Below the pieces are notes generated by a model. It saw only the letters and a program-made list of their open reading frames with translations. It searched no databases and had not been told where the DNA came from. Below are positions 9,783 through 17,603 of a DNA stretch of 64,000 nt, piece after piece (within the stretch, counting starts at the first letter, position 1; each line of letters begins with the position of its first letter). Source of the DNA: Frateuria aurantia DSM 6220 (GTDB lineage Bacteria; Pseudomonadota; Gammaproteobacteria; Xanthomonadales; Rhodanobacteraceae); assembly GCF_000242255.2 (NCBI RefSeq), contig NC_017033.1, forward strand, positions 682,001 to 746,000, written 5' to 3'. The translations under genes and the position numbers were made by a program.

Positions 9783-10920
9783 AGTAACGTTCCAGCTGGT
9801 GCAGGTCGGCGATCTTCAGATGGTCCAGATAGGTGCTGGCCTTGGTCAGACTGATCCGCTGACTGTGCATGGCATCCAGTACGGTGCGGACATAGCCATC
9901 GCCAAAGATATGCCGGGGTTCGCGATGGCGCCACTCACGGCTGCCGCCGCTGTTCTCTGGCAGAACTCTCTGCTGGATCCATTGCCGATACGCCGCATAG
10001 TCGGCAGCGGGCAGGCGCCCGGCATCCATCAGCCGGCGCAGAATGACTTCGGTACTGACACCCCAGGCCTTGCGTTGGGGTTCCAGCCAGTGATCGAAGC
10101 CGGTGGCTTCGACGGGGCGTTCATCATCGTGGATGCGTGCCAGGAAGGTATCGGGGACCAGCAGATGGCCGGCAAAGGCGTTGGCCTCTCGTTCATGGCC
10201 TTCCGAGGCATGCAGGTCGGTCTCGTCATCGATCGAGCTGGTACGATGCAGCAGCACGTGACCCAGCTCGTGCATCAGGGTGAAGCTTTGCCGGGTATCG
10301 GTATCCTGTTTTTTCACAACGATGACTGGACAAGCGGGATCGTAAAGCGAGAACCCCAGGATCGGGCTTTCCTTGGCGATCTGCCATGCGCCGCCGTAGC
10401 CATTGCTGCGAAAGACCAGCAGTCCGCGTGCCTCGATGGCCTGGCGGTAAGTGTCAAAGCCATTCTGATCACCCAGACCCAGCCAGTGACGCACGCGACT
10501 GGCCGCGGTGGCCAGATCCAGGCCCTGCAGGTCCGGCGGTTGGAAACGCGTGACCTCGGCAGGATCCAGTTCGTCCCGCAGGCTCAGGAATACTTCTCGC
10601 TGTCGCTCGACGCGCTCGATCAGCTGCTTCAGGCGCGCTGACAGTTCAGGCTTCTGATTGTTCAGGCTGCGGAACTGTGGCGAATGTACCTTGGTGGCAT
10701 TGACCGGGCCCGGTTCCATAAAGAAAAGGATGCCGCGACCGCTCCAGTCCGCGAGCTTGCGCAGCTGGTTGAAGGTCAGACCGTGCTCACCCGCCATCAC
10801 CTTGTCCAGATTCGCCGGGGTGATGCCGATCGCATGGGCAAGCGCCTCCCGGCTTGTGCCCTGATCGGCACAACACCAGGCGATGCGTTCCCGGTTGATC
10901 GATTGGATGCGTTCCATCAT
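9769..10920 (-). CDS. XRE-family regulator with ImmA/IrrE metallopeptidase domain
   Basis: 383 aa. Residues about 8-60 are a Cro/CI helix-turn-helix (ALAHAIGITPANLDKVMAGEHGLTFNQLRKLADW). Residues about 160-280 are a COG2856/ImmA-like zinc protease domain with HELGH at 217-221 and a downstream EREANAFAGHLLVP helix supplying the third ligand. Such fusions act as repressors and presumed antitoxins for the PIN-like gene they precede, and some cleave phage-type repressors. The start at 10920 has only a weak ribosome-binding site; the ATG at 10917 is equally possible. It transcribes away from the effector island. Confidence 0.85.
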   Translation of the reverse strand: MMERIQSINRERIAWCCADQGTSREALAHAIGITPANLDKVMAGEHGLTFNQLRKLADWSGRGILFFMEPGPVNATKVHSPQFRSLNNQKPELSARLKQLIERVERQREVFLSLRDELDPAEVTRFQPPDLQGLDLATAASRVRHWLGLGDQNGFDTYRQAIEARGLLVFRSNGYGGAWQIAKESPILGFSLYDPACPVIVVKKQDTDTRQSFTLMHELGHVLLHRTSSIDDETDLHASEGHEREANAFAGHLLVPDTFLARIHDDERPVEATGFDHWLEPQRKAWGVSTEVILRRLMDAGRLPAADYAAYRQWIQQRVLPENSGGSREWRHREPRHIFGDGYVRTVLDAMHSQRISLTKASTYLDHLKIADLHQLERYYAGL

Positions 10921-11593
10921 CGGATGATAAAGCGCCGGCAGGTGTTGCGGATAGCGGTGTTGGATAAGGCCTTGGCATTCAAGATCTGCCCGCCCAGCTC
11001 TGACGATAGATCGATCTACTCCGTATGGGTACGGTCGGCCTGTTCAGCCGCATCGGCGTGACCAAGTATGGGTTGCCTACTGTAGTTTGGTGATTGAAGG
11101 TCGTGATTGCCCGGCCCAGGAAAATATTCAGGGGCCCAGTCGCGCCAGGCCGGCAGGGAGAAATGAGTTCACCGCTGGGCCGCGATCGGCGGATGATCGG
11201 TGTGCGGTTGACCATGCCGGCGGCATACCTGTGCTGCCGGATTGGGGGCGCGTGTATGAGCTGAAGCGCACCGTCTGAGGATATGGCCCAGGCCAGAAAT
11301 CGCGATGTGCGGACTGCGCTGGCGGCGATGCAGCGTGCCGCCCAGTCGGCAAGGCCGTTGGTTATTCGGACCGCAACGGCCATTGTGGTGATAAAGGATG
11401 GTCAGTCGGTGCGGATAAACGCCGAGCAGTTGTGTGGTGAGTGTAGAGGTCTGACGCATGCGGTATAAATAAAGCCGTATGGATGCCCAAGCGCAATCAA
11501 GCTTTTCGTGCGACGTGCTCCCTGCAATGCCTGAGATGGCTTATGACCGGCTTGGAAGGTCGATGGCTGGCGAAACTGGCCTGCGTGGGTGCG
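10921..11593. other. Gene-free stretch
   Basis: Several overlapping ORFs on both strands reach 60-134 codons, but none shows a recognisable domain, signal peptide or ribosome-binding site, and none is favoured over its antisense partner. It separates the toxin-antitoxin-like pair from the effector island. Confidence 0.5.
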
Positions 11594-11821
11594 TTACGGC
11601 CTCCTACGCCAGCCCCAATAAAGCAAGCCATAGCTGATGGCGATGGCCGGAAGGTCGATCAGCAGCAGCACTGGCCATGGATTGACCCATTTGTCCATAT
11701 TGACGCTGCGGCCGTAAAAAGGCGGGCCAGTGCCGAAGGCCCCCCACAGATTGACGGCGTTGAAAAAAAACAGTCCGATCCATATCGCTATGGCGGGTAA
11801 GGTTGCAAGCATGCGCTTCAT
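11594..11821 (-). CDS. Small two-helix membrane protein, candidate Tlde1 immunity protein
   Basis: 75 aa, starting MKRMLATLPAIAIWIGLF. It has two predicted transmembrane helices (about 5-27 and 50-70) around a loop with GPPFYGRSVNMDKW. The ATG follows the stop of the Tlde1-like gene by only 5 bp, so the two are translated together. A paralogue with the same loop (GPPYYGRTTNMDKW) sits in the same position behind the truncated Tlde1 copy (13779-14015). Position directly after a cell-wall-attacking effector suggests an immunity role. That is inference: known Tldi1 proteins are periplasmic rather than two-helix membrane proteins. Confidence 0.65.
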   Translation of the reverse strand: MKRMLATLPAIAIWIGLFFFNAVNLWGAFGTGPPFYGRSVNMDKWVNPWPVLLLIDLPAIAISYGLLYWGWRRRP

Positions 11822-11826
11822 GGCGA

Positions 11827-12264
11827 TCACCGCGTTGATGTCGTCGAATAGTGCACGGTCAGGGGGATGTGGCAGTCCGCCTCGCTTTTGAGAAGGCTCT
11901 GCATCTCGCTCACGAATGTTTCCATCTGATTCCATAAATCAATGCATCCTGCCGATCCCGGTGTGCTGCCTCCGTGTATAAAGAAGCCGCCTCGGCCATA
12001 GGTATTCGTACCCGGGAACGAGTGGATGGTCAGCCGGTGGTGTCCCCAGACGCTGGCTGGCTCATAGATGTGGTAGAAATGGCGTGTCCAAAGTTGAGAT
12101 GGCCGAATCCAGTAGCGTCCTTCTGGAATGGGGCCATGCCCCGAGAGGCGTTGCCTGGCGATCGAATAGTCGAACCCCTGCGACAGGCGCCGACCGGACA
12201 CGGCATGGTAGCTTCGTGCGCTGTCCATAAAGCGAAGGCGATGCCCGTCGAAATTCAGCTGCAT
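11827..12264 (-). CDS. Tlde1-like L,D-transpeptidase-fold effector
   Basis: 145 aa from the ATG at 12264 (MQLNFDGHRLRFMDSARSYHAVSGRR). In-frame ATGs at 12324 and 12330 would add about 20 residues with a CPPC pair. The protein shows GHGPIPEGRYWI (residues 42-53) and the catalytic block RGGFFIHGG...GSAGCID with H97 and C107. These are 10 residues apart, as in Salmonella Tlde1 (H121/C131, from memory). Tlde1 (DUF2778) effectors are delivered by type VI secretion to the periplasm, where they cut peptidoglycan stems and swap in D-amino acids. No signal peptide is visible, as expected for T6SS cargo. The neighbour downstream is the two-helix membrane protein. Confidence 0.72.
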   Translation of the reverse strand: MQLNFDGHRLRFMDSARSYHAVSGRRLSQGFDYSIARQRLSGHGPIPEGRYWIRPSQLWTRHFYHIYEPASVWGHHRLTIHSFPGTNTYGRGGFFIHGGSTPGSAGCIDLWNQMETFVSEMQSLLKSEADCHIPLTVHYSTTSTR

Positions 12265-12694
12265 TGTCGATCGCTTGCACGGCGGGCATGCGGGCAGCGA
12301 GCGTTCTTTGGAGTAGTCACGCATTTTCATTCTGCCAGCGCATGGGTGTTTACCAGAGTGCGAGATATGGATATGGATGGCTATCAGGATGTGACCCGGT
12401 TCGAGTAGGGGTTTTCTTGCATCATTCAGGTGATCGTTGATGTCATGGTTTCGGATCGATCTATCAAGGATAGTGATGAGGTCGTGGTGACCTTGGCCAT
12501 GCAGCCAGCAGGCTGGTTTGACTTCAGATGCGAATGTTGTGCTGGTCATAATATTGGGGTGGTGGCCCGGCGGCATGAAGCTTTGGTTGCAGGGCAGAGC
12601 CGATGCGCCTGGGCCATGAACCGGGTCTTCATCCGTGCAGGGCTAGGGTGCTTGCATCGCCGCATCTGGCTTGAGGCTTCAGCATGGTGAGATC

Positions 12695-12976
12695 ATGAAG
12701 AGGCTGCGCAATGTGCTTTGGATCATCGTCAGCCTGCTTGCCGGGCGGGAGATCACTCGTTTTATCTTGAGTATTGATGCGCCCTCGCCGCGGCTGGATG
12801 CGATGCTGGAATGGCTGATCAGCTGCTTTAGCTCAGAGGCTGCGAACAACCCTGACATCGTATTCACTACCGGCGCACTGTTGACGATGCTGTTGTCGAC
12901 AGGCATGTCCATGGCCGTGATCTATCTGCTGTGGCAGCTGGGTGTGCGACGGCGATGGCTGAGATCGGGGCCTTGA
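12695..12976 (+). CDS. Small membrane protein of unknown function
   Basis: 93 aa, starting MKRLRNVLWIIVSLLAGREITRF with a GGTGAG ribosome-binding site 4 bases upstream. Two hydrophobic helices are visible (about 5-25 and 60-82) with a polar loop between them (SIDAPSPRLDAMLEWL) and a basic tail (RRRWLRSGP). It lies between the first Tlde1 gene and the LprI-like gene, on the opposite strand. I do not recognise the family. An immunity-type role would fit the surroundings but is not shown. Confidence 0.45.
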   Translation: MKRLRNVLWIIVSLLAGREITRFILSIDAPSPRLDAMLEWLISCFSSEAANNPDIVFTTGALLTMLLSTGMSMAVIYLLWQLGVRRRWLRSGP

Positions 12977-13074
12977 ACCCGTTGCGCCAAATATCGCTGG
13001 ATGGAGGCTTCCATCCGGCAGTGCCGGCCTTGTGCCTGCAGCAGCCTGGGGCCGTCTGGATGGTATCCAGAGAT

Positions 13075-13530
13075 TCAAGGTAGCGGCTGGCCGGAAGCAT
13101 CCTGACTCAGCTGGGCCAGTACATGCTCCGTGGCAGCCTCCATGCACAGCAGTCTGGCGGTGGCTTCCATGCGGCCGCCGGCATAGTCCGCGGCCGCTGA
13201 TGTCGCGCAGCTTTTGTCACGTTGCTTCCGCCAGTCGGCAAGTCCGGTTGCATTTGGCAGTACTGGATGGGGGCCTGCCTTGCCTGCATGTAATGAGCGC
13301 TCGTCCAGTTTGGCATCGGCGCTCAAAAGGTCGCGCCAGGCGCAGAAGTACATGGCTTGCTGGCTGCCATTGCAGTGGCTGAGAAGCCTTTGCAGCGTGG
13401 CTTCAGGCAAGCCGCTGCGTTGGGTCAGCTGTTGGACAACATCTGATGGTTCCGGCTGCTCGGTCGAATAGCTGGTATTTGCCATGCAGGTGACCACGGC
13501 CCATAGGGAAGAAAGTACGCGCCATTTCAT
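13075..13530 (-). CDS. Secreted LprI-like (DUF1311) protein
   Basis: 151 aa. An N-terminal signal peptide is visible (MKWRVLSSLWAVVTCMANTSYS). The mature part follows the LprI/DUF1311 layout: LSHCNGSQQAMYFCAWRDLLSADAKLDE, then WRKQRDKSCATSAAADYAGGRMEATARLLCMEAATEHVLAQL, with four or more cysteines that could pair. Members are periplasmic or lipoprotein inhibitors of lysozyme-like enzymes or of unknown role. Here it sits between two Tlde1-type loci, so it may protect against a wall-degrading effector; this is inference. It has its own start and a moderate AGGA ribosome-binding site. Confidence 0.72.
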   Translation of the reverse strand: MKWRVLSSLWAVVTCMANTSYSTEQPEPSDVVQQLTQRSGLPEATLQRLLSHCNGSQQAMYFCAWRDLLSADAKLDERSLHAGKAGPHPVLPNATGLADWRKQRDKSCATSAAADYAGGRMEATARLLCMEAATEHVLAQLSQDASGQPLP

Positions 13531-13778
13531 GGGTAGTGTCCTGGATCCTTATTTGGGACAGTCCGGACGACGAGGTTGCCGGTGTGGTGGGTGATGCGGT
13601 AGCCCCCAAGGGGATGGTGCGATGCTGCTCAGCCCTATGGTGCATGCCCCCGGTCATCGAATGGCGTACGGCGAGGATATGATCGGTGCAAGATGGCCAG
13701 ATGGGGCGGCATGCCATGGTTTTGTTGGTGGTTTTTTTTGTATGGATGGCTGAATAATTATGTTCTTGTTTCAATGTT

Positions 13779-14015
13779 CTATGACCGTTTTACTATGCGA
13801 TGCCATCCAAGCCACAGCAGCGCGATGATGATGATCAGACCTGTTGCGTCGATACCCATCAGCCAAGGCAATGGGCTGGCCCATTTGTCCATATTGGTGG
13901 TGCGGCCGTAGTAGGGCGGGCCGCCGCCATAGGCTTCCAGAAGGTTGACGGTATTGATAAACACCAGTCCGCCCAGAACGATCAGTGCAGCCAAGGATGA
14001 AAGCATGCGTTTCAT
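13779..14015 (-). CDS. Small two-helix membrane protein, second copy
   Basis: 78 aa, starting at the ATG at 14015 because a perfect AGGAG lies 5 bases upstream. The sequence MKRMLSSLAALIVLGG...GGGPPYYGRTTNMDKWASP parallels the protein at 11594-11821: same MKRM start, same loop motif, two helices. Its partner effector upstream (14038-14229) is truncated, so this copy is likely an orphan immunity gene. Confidence 0.65.
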   Translation of the reverse strand: MKRMLSSLAALIVLGGLVFINTVNLLEAYGGGPPYYGRTTNMDKWASPLPWLMGIDATGLIIIIALLWLGWHRIVKRS

Positions 14016-14037
14016 GGGGTCTCCTGTGTGCATGGCG

Positions 14038-14229
14038 TACGATCAGCGAGATATTGCAGTCCCCCTCAGCATTCAGGATGGCTTGCGCACAGCGGGTGAA
14101 GTCGTCCATCTGATTCCACAGATCCATACAGCCTGCCGAGCCGTGGTTTGTGCCGCCATGGATAAAGAAGCCACCACGTTCCCATGTATGGATTACTGGC
14201 CAATGGGGAATGCTTATCCGGTGCTCTCC
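14038..14229 (-). pseudogene. Truncated Tlde1-like effector, C-terminal remnant
   Basis: On the minus strand, GEHRISIPHWPVIHTWERGGFF and IHGGTNHGSAGCMDLWNQMDDF align with the C-terminal half of the Tlde1-like protein at 11827-12264 (GHHRLTIHS..., IHGGSTPGSAGCIDLWNQMETF). The catalytic His and Cys are retained. The N-terminal half with the GPIPEGRY strand is missing and is replaced at 14238 by the left end of the Tae4 module. The 3' end has also lost its stop and reads into the membrane protein gene. This is a clear remnant rather than a working effector. Confidence 0.75.
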
Positions 14230-14622
14230 CTTGGCCCTTGCTGGATAGGTCAGGCCAGTCGCTTGGCGTTGGGCTGGACGCGGCCTTGGGCCGGCAGGTG
14301 GACAGGGTCTGATATATCCGGCTGCCGGGATGAAAGCGGTGCGCTCAACATGCTTGTGGATGACAACCACGGCAGGGGAAACTGATGTCTTCTGCTGCTG
14401 GATGGGGTTGATGCCTGCCTGGAGATGAGTGCCTTCTTGCATGGTTCAGCGTGGGGAGTGCCACATGCCGTGTCTGTCAGACCCAAGGAATTGCCTGAGT
14501 GATTGTGGATAGACGTCCACATGCTTGGTTTTGTTCTTTGCGGCGATGATCCCGGTCTCGACACTGGCTTGACTGCCTTGTGACAACGAAACTGCTTCAC
14601 TGATTGTTCCTGACGGCACTTG

Positions 14623-15141
14623 ATGATGGGCAATCGCATGCACCGGCCTTCGTTTTCAGCCTGCTGGTCAGCGGCCCAGCGCATTTATGAGCCTTCCAAC
14701 CCAGGCGAAAAAGTGGCTCGAGTGATCGGTGGACGGGTGGCCTTCAATATCCTTGAGGTTGATCGACCGTTTCGATGGCGCAACACCTGTGCCGTCAGGA
14801 TGAGTTATATCCTCAACCATTGTGGAGTGCTGATTCCGGCTGTACCGGACATCACGGTTTCCGGTGCAGATCACCGGCAGTACTTCTTCAGAATCGAAAA
14901 TCTTCAAGCCTTTCTTCTGCAGCGATAGGGCCAGCCCGACGTGAACCTGAAGTCTCCGCTATCGAGAAGGCATCTGCAGCAACGCAAAGGCATACTCCTT
15001 TTTGGCGTATCTGGATGGATTGATGCATCAGGGCATGTGACCTTGTTTGATGGCCACGATTGTTATGATCAGTGCTATTTCAACAATGCATCCATCGGCA
15101 GCTACCAGGCGAGGCAAGCAAGCTTCTGGGGGCTTGGATGA
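14623..15141 (+). pseudogene. tae4: Tae4-family amidase effector, interrupted by an amber codon
   Basis: The frame is the same length as the intact copy at 17085-17603 and aligns with it without gaps. TAG at 14926-14928 replaces the tryptophan codon TGG of copy B (codon 102), after QAFLLQR. Upstream lies the catalytic cysteine (NTCAVRMSYILN). Downstream the same frame continues with VSGWIDASGHVTLFDG, containing the catalytic histidine, up to the normal stop that overlaps the tai4 start. Tae4 cuts gamma-D-Glu-mDAP bonds in peptidoglycan. One base change inactivates it unless the amber codon is suppressed. The start may be 14623 or 14638. Confidence 0.85.
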
Positions 15142-15611
15142 GGACCCAGCTGCAAATTGTAGCCGTTGCGCTGGTGATCTCGTGGTTGATTCCGATGGCG
15201 GCTTGGCCAACGGAAGACTGCCAGTGCGAGCACCGCGGTCCCGAGGCTGCCGGGCGCAGCTATGCGGTCAACTACCGTGATCTTGTGCTGGCAAACTGTA
15301 TTGCCAGGGCCTACAAGACGGATACGGATGCCTCCATGGATGCGGGTAGAAGCGCTTCTGCCTTGCTGGAATGGACGGCCTTCAATATGGATGATGCAAG
15401 CCGTCCAATGGTCGACATCATCAAGTCGGCGTTGGTCAATGATGGCACGATCGACGGGTCGGGAAAGTTGACCAAGGACGTCCGTTCGAGTTTTTCAAGA
15501 TGTATGGATCTCTATCATGGATCGGGTCTGGCCGAACAGGTCAGGCGCTATGTCGGCTGGCCGGCACGCACGGCCAGGGATGACGCACGGGCACAAGGTC
15601 CGGGCCCGTGA
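15138..15611 (+). CDS. tai4: Tai4-family immunity protein, module A
   Basis: 157 aa. The start at 15138 overlaps the tae4 stop by 4 bp (ATGA). The N-terminus is a signal peptide (MRTQLQIVAVALVISWLIPMAAW). The Tai4 core follows: NYRDLVLANCIARAYKTD, AGRSASALLEWTAFNMDDA, and FSRCMDLYHGSGLAEQVRRYV, with two conserved cysteines. Tai4 proteins dimerise in the periplasm and block the Tae4 active site. Its frame is intact although its effector partner carries an amber codon, which would be consistent with selection for protection against neighbours. Confidence 0.9.
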   Translation: MRTQLQIVAVALVISWLIPMAAWPTEDCQCEHRGPEAAGRSYAVNYRDLVLANCIARAYKTDTDASMDAGRSASALLEWTAFNMDDASRPMVDIIKSALVNDGTIDGSGKLTKDVRSSFSRCMDLYHGSGLAEQVRRYVGWPARTARDDARAQGPGP

Positions 15612-15636
15612 TGCGCAGGGTATTGCTGACTTCGGG

Positions 15637-16125
15637 ATGGACTTGCGGATGAAGTGGACATTGATGGCAGGACTGATGCTCGCATGGGTATCCACGCCGC
15701 TGGCCATAGCCTTTCCGGTGGGAACGCCGCAACCACCGAAGGAGGCTGACTTGGCTGTCAAAACACAAGTTGATGTCAGGAGCTTCAAGGATGCGGTACT
15801 GGCGATATGTCTTGCCGAGGCCTACCGGCATGATCCGATTCCGGCCAAGGATCTGCAGGCTTCAATCGCGGCATGGCGGCGATCGACGGTTTTGGATCAG
15901 AAACAGGTCGACAAGTATGTGACGCCCCTGGTCGATGCCTATGTGCAGCGGGATTACTTCAACCCCCTGGCGGAGACCGAGGTCCGAGGTCTCCGCTTCG
16001 ATTTCCTCAAGTGTCTTGATCTTTATCATGACCCCATCCTGGACCGAGTGGTCAAAAAGCTGGAAGAGGATATAAACCATAGAGGGGCGAGGCCGCTGCC
16101 TCACAAACGCATTGAGGGACGGTGA
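15637..16125 (+). CDS. Second Tai4-like immunity protein, module A
   Basis: About 162 aa from the ATG at 15637; the ATG at 15649 (MKWTLMAGLMLAWVSTPLAIA) has a better-placed GGA and gives a clean signal peptide. The core follows the Tai4 pattern in a divergent form: FKDAVLAICLAEAYRHDPIPAKDLQ, KQVDKYVTPLVDAYVQRDYFNP, and FDFLKCLDLYHDPILDRVVKKLEED. The two conserved cysteines are kept. It lies 25 bp after tai4 in the same operon. A related gene stands at 18109-18585. It may cover Tae4 variants that the first immunity protein does not bind. Confidence 0.78.
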   Translation: MDLRMKWTLMAGLMLAWVSTPLAIAFPVGTPQPPKEADLAVKTQVDVRSFKDAVLAICLAEAYRHDPIPAKDLQASIAAWRRSTVLDQKQVDKYVTPLVDAYVQRDYFNPLAETEVRGLRFDFLKCLDLYHDPILDRVVKKLEEDINHRGARPLPHKRIEGR

Positions 16126-16190
16126 TATCTTATGTGGACACGATCTGCTCGATGACGGTGTTGCTGAAGTGATGGCAAGGGATCTTGGAC

Positions 16191-16245
16191 GGTCGCGGTC
16201 GCGGTCGCATGCTTCCGCTGGTGCCGTGCCGTGCCGTGCCGTGCC
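16191..16245. repeat. Simple tandem repeats (ggtcgc)3 and (gtgcc)5
   Basis: Three exact ggtcgc units lie at 16191-16208 and five exact gtgcc units at 16221-16245, upstream of the decayed Tldi-like gene. Module B has no such repeats at the matching place. Five-base units change the reading frame when copies are gained or lost. Confidence 0.85.
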
Positions 16246-16519
16246 AGGGCGGGGTGCACTTTCCGTGTTGTTCAACTGGAAGGGCATGCCGGTGTCCGCT
16301 ATGGCTGGACCAGCGGATAGTGATGTCGGGTCTTGTGCTCGGGACACTTCCTATAACGACCAGGTCAAACGGGATCAGGCCGGCCTGAGCGACCAAAAAA
16401 GATCGGTATCGCGCCGGCTGAAATCTGGCTTGCTGATCAGACAGGCGTTGCCTGCGGGCTTCAGGCGACCGCTCTTGGAACGGGGCCTGCCACTGAGTCA
16501 GATCTTGCCATGGCGGTGA
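16246..16519 (+). pseudogene. Decayed Tldi-like secreted protein, module A
   Basis: The frame ending at 16519 contains SAMAGPADSDVGSCARDTS, then QAGLSDQKRSVSRRLKSGLL and LPAGFRRPLLERGLPL. These match, in order, the intact protein at 18680-19039 (SAMAEPLDKADWSCAQGSS..., NAGLIDQNKVDNAHTEIRLL, LPKGFSRQVFELVL). The signal peptide is damaged and the C-terminal third, with the last cysteine, is gone. Confidence 0.6.
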
Positions 16520-17084
16520 TCAATCAGGACTGAGCTATTTGCTTATGATGTCCGTCGCAGACGATCTGCCGATGTTGATTCATGACCTCCTACGATCCGT
16601 CCTTCCATGGTCCAGGAAGCGCTGACTTTCCGCACGGTATATTTGCCAAAAAGCTCCAAGAAGCATCGTGACGGATTGCCACTGACAGCAACGGGCCATT
16701 GCTGGATAGGTCAGGCCAGTCGCTTGGCGTTGGGCTGGATGCGGCCCTGGACCGGCAGGTGGACAGGGTCTGATATATCGGGCTGCTGGGATGAAAGCGG
16801 TGCGCTCAACATGCTTGTGGCTGACATCAACGACAAGGAAGGCAGATGTCTGTTCCTGATGGTTGGCCTTGATGCTTGCCTGGAGAGAAAGGTCTCCTTG
16901 CATGGTTGGCATGGGATGTGTCTGGCCTGTGGGTAACGGGCTCAAGACGTGGCCTCGAAAGTGCTTCGTAAAAGACGTCCATATACTTTGGCTTATTTTT
17001 GGCTTGGATGATTCTTCTCTCGACGCGGTCTTGACTGCCTCGTGACAGTGGATCTGCTTCACTGCTTGTTCCTGACGGCACTTG

Positions 17085-17603
17085 ATGACGGGCAATCGCA
17101 TGCACCGGCTTTCGTTTGCAGCCTGCTGGTCAGCGGCCCAGCGCATTTATGAGCCTTCCAATCCTTCCGACAAGGTCGCCAGGGTGGTAGGCGGTGCGGT
17201 CTCTTGGAATATCCGTAAAGCGGTGCACTCGCAACGCTGGCGCAATACCTGTGCTGTCAGAATGAGCTATATCCTCAACCAAAGTGGCTTGCTGATTCCG
17301 GCTATACCCAAGAGTACTGTACCCGGCGCAGATCACCGGCAGTATTTCTTCAGGATTTCGGCGTTGAAAGCCTTCCTTCAGCAGCGGTGGGGTCTTGCCG
17401 GTCAGTGCTTGTATAGCCTTGTTTCCGGATATGGCTTCAGGTTGAGCAAAGGTATTTTGATCTTCGATGTTTCGGGTTGGGGGGATGCTTCTGGACATGC
17501 CACCTTGTTTGATGGACGTCGCTGTTATGACCAATGCTACTTCAACGATGGAGGGCAGAGGCGCTATCACGTGGACTGTGCAAGCTTGTGGAACTTGGAA
17601 TGA
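17085..17603 (+). CDS. tae4: Tae4-family type VI amidase effector
   Basis: 172 aa. Tae4 is an NlpC/P60-like amidase delivered by type VI secretion; it cuts between D-Glu and meso-DAP in the peptidoglycan stem. The catalytic cysteine is C56 in NTCAVRMSYILN and the histidine is H138 in GWGDASGHATLFDG. The N-terminal FAACWSAAQRIYEPSNP and HRQYFFRISALKAFLQQRWG are family hallmarks. No signal peptide is present, consistent with T6SS delivery. The start is 17085 (MTGNRMHRLSF) or the internal ATG at 17100; neither has a strong ribosome-binding site. The stop overlaps the tai4 start by 4 bp. Confidence 0.92.
   Translation: MTGNRMHRLSFAACWSAAQRIYEPSNPSDKVARVVGGAVSWNIRKAVHSQRWRNTCAVRMSYILNQSGLLIPAIPKSTVPGADHRQYFFRISALKAFLQQRWGLAGQCLYSLVSGYGFRLSKGILIFDVSGWGDASGHATLFDGRRCYDQCYFNDGGQRRYHVDCASLWNLE

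Larger units (their letters stand above)
14238..16519. repeat. Effector-immunity module A, first unit of an old tandem duplication
   Basis: Unit A (14238-16519) and unit B (16699-19039) share order and sequence: a left segment of about 380 bp, tae4, tai4, a second tai4-like gene, and a Tldi-like gene. Matching points lie 2461-2462 bp apart (14238/16699, 14620/17082, 15138/17600). The left segments and the first 80 bases of tae4 are nearly identical, while later parts have diverged strongly. The duplication is therefore old, or its left side has been homogenised. Confidence 0.85.

Noticed and set aside
10979-11459. Overlapping ORFs of 96-134 codons on the minus strand
   Set aside because: No domain, signal peptide or ribosome-binding site is visible, and several frames on both strands are equally open.
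13771-14442. A 223-codon minus-strand frame taken as one complete Tlde1 effector
   Set aside because: Only codons 72-135 match Tlde1. The front part is the left end of the Tae4 module and the end runs through the ribosome-binding site of the membrane protein gene.
14238-14622. Short ORFs conserved between the left segments of modules A and B (plus strand CWIGQASRLALGW, minus strand HKHVERTAFIPAA)
   Set aside because: Both strands are open and similar because the DNA itself is duplicated; neither frame has a start signal or a recognisable product.
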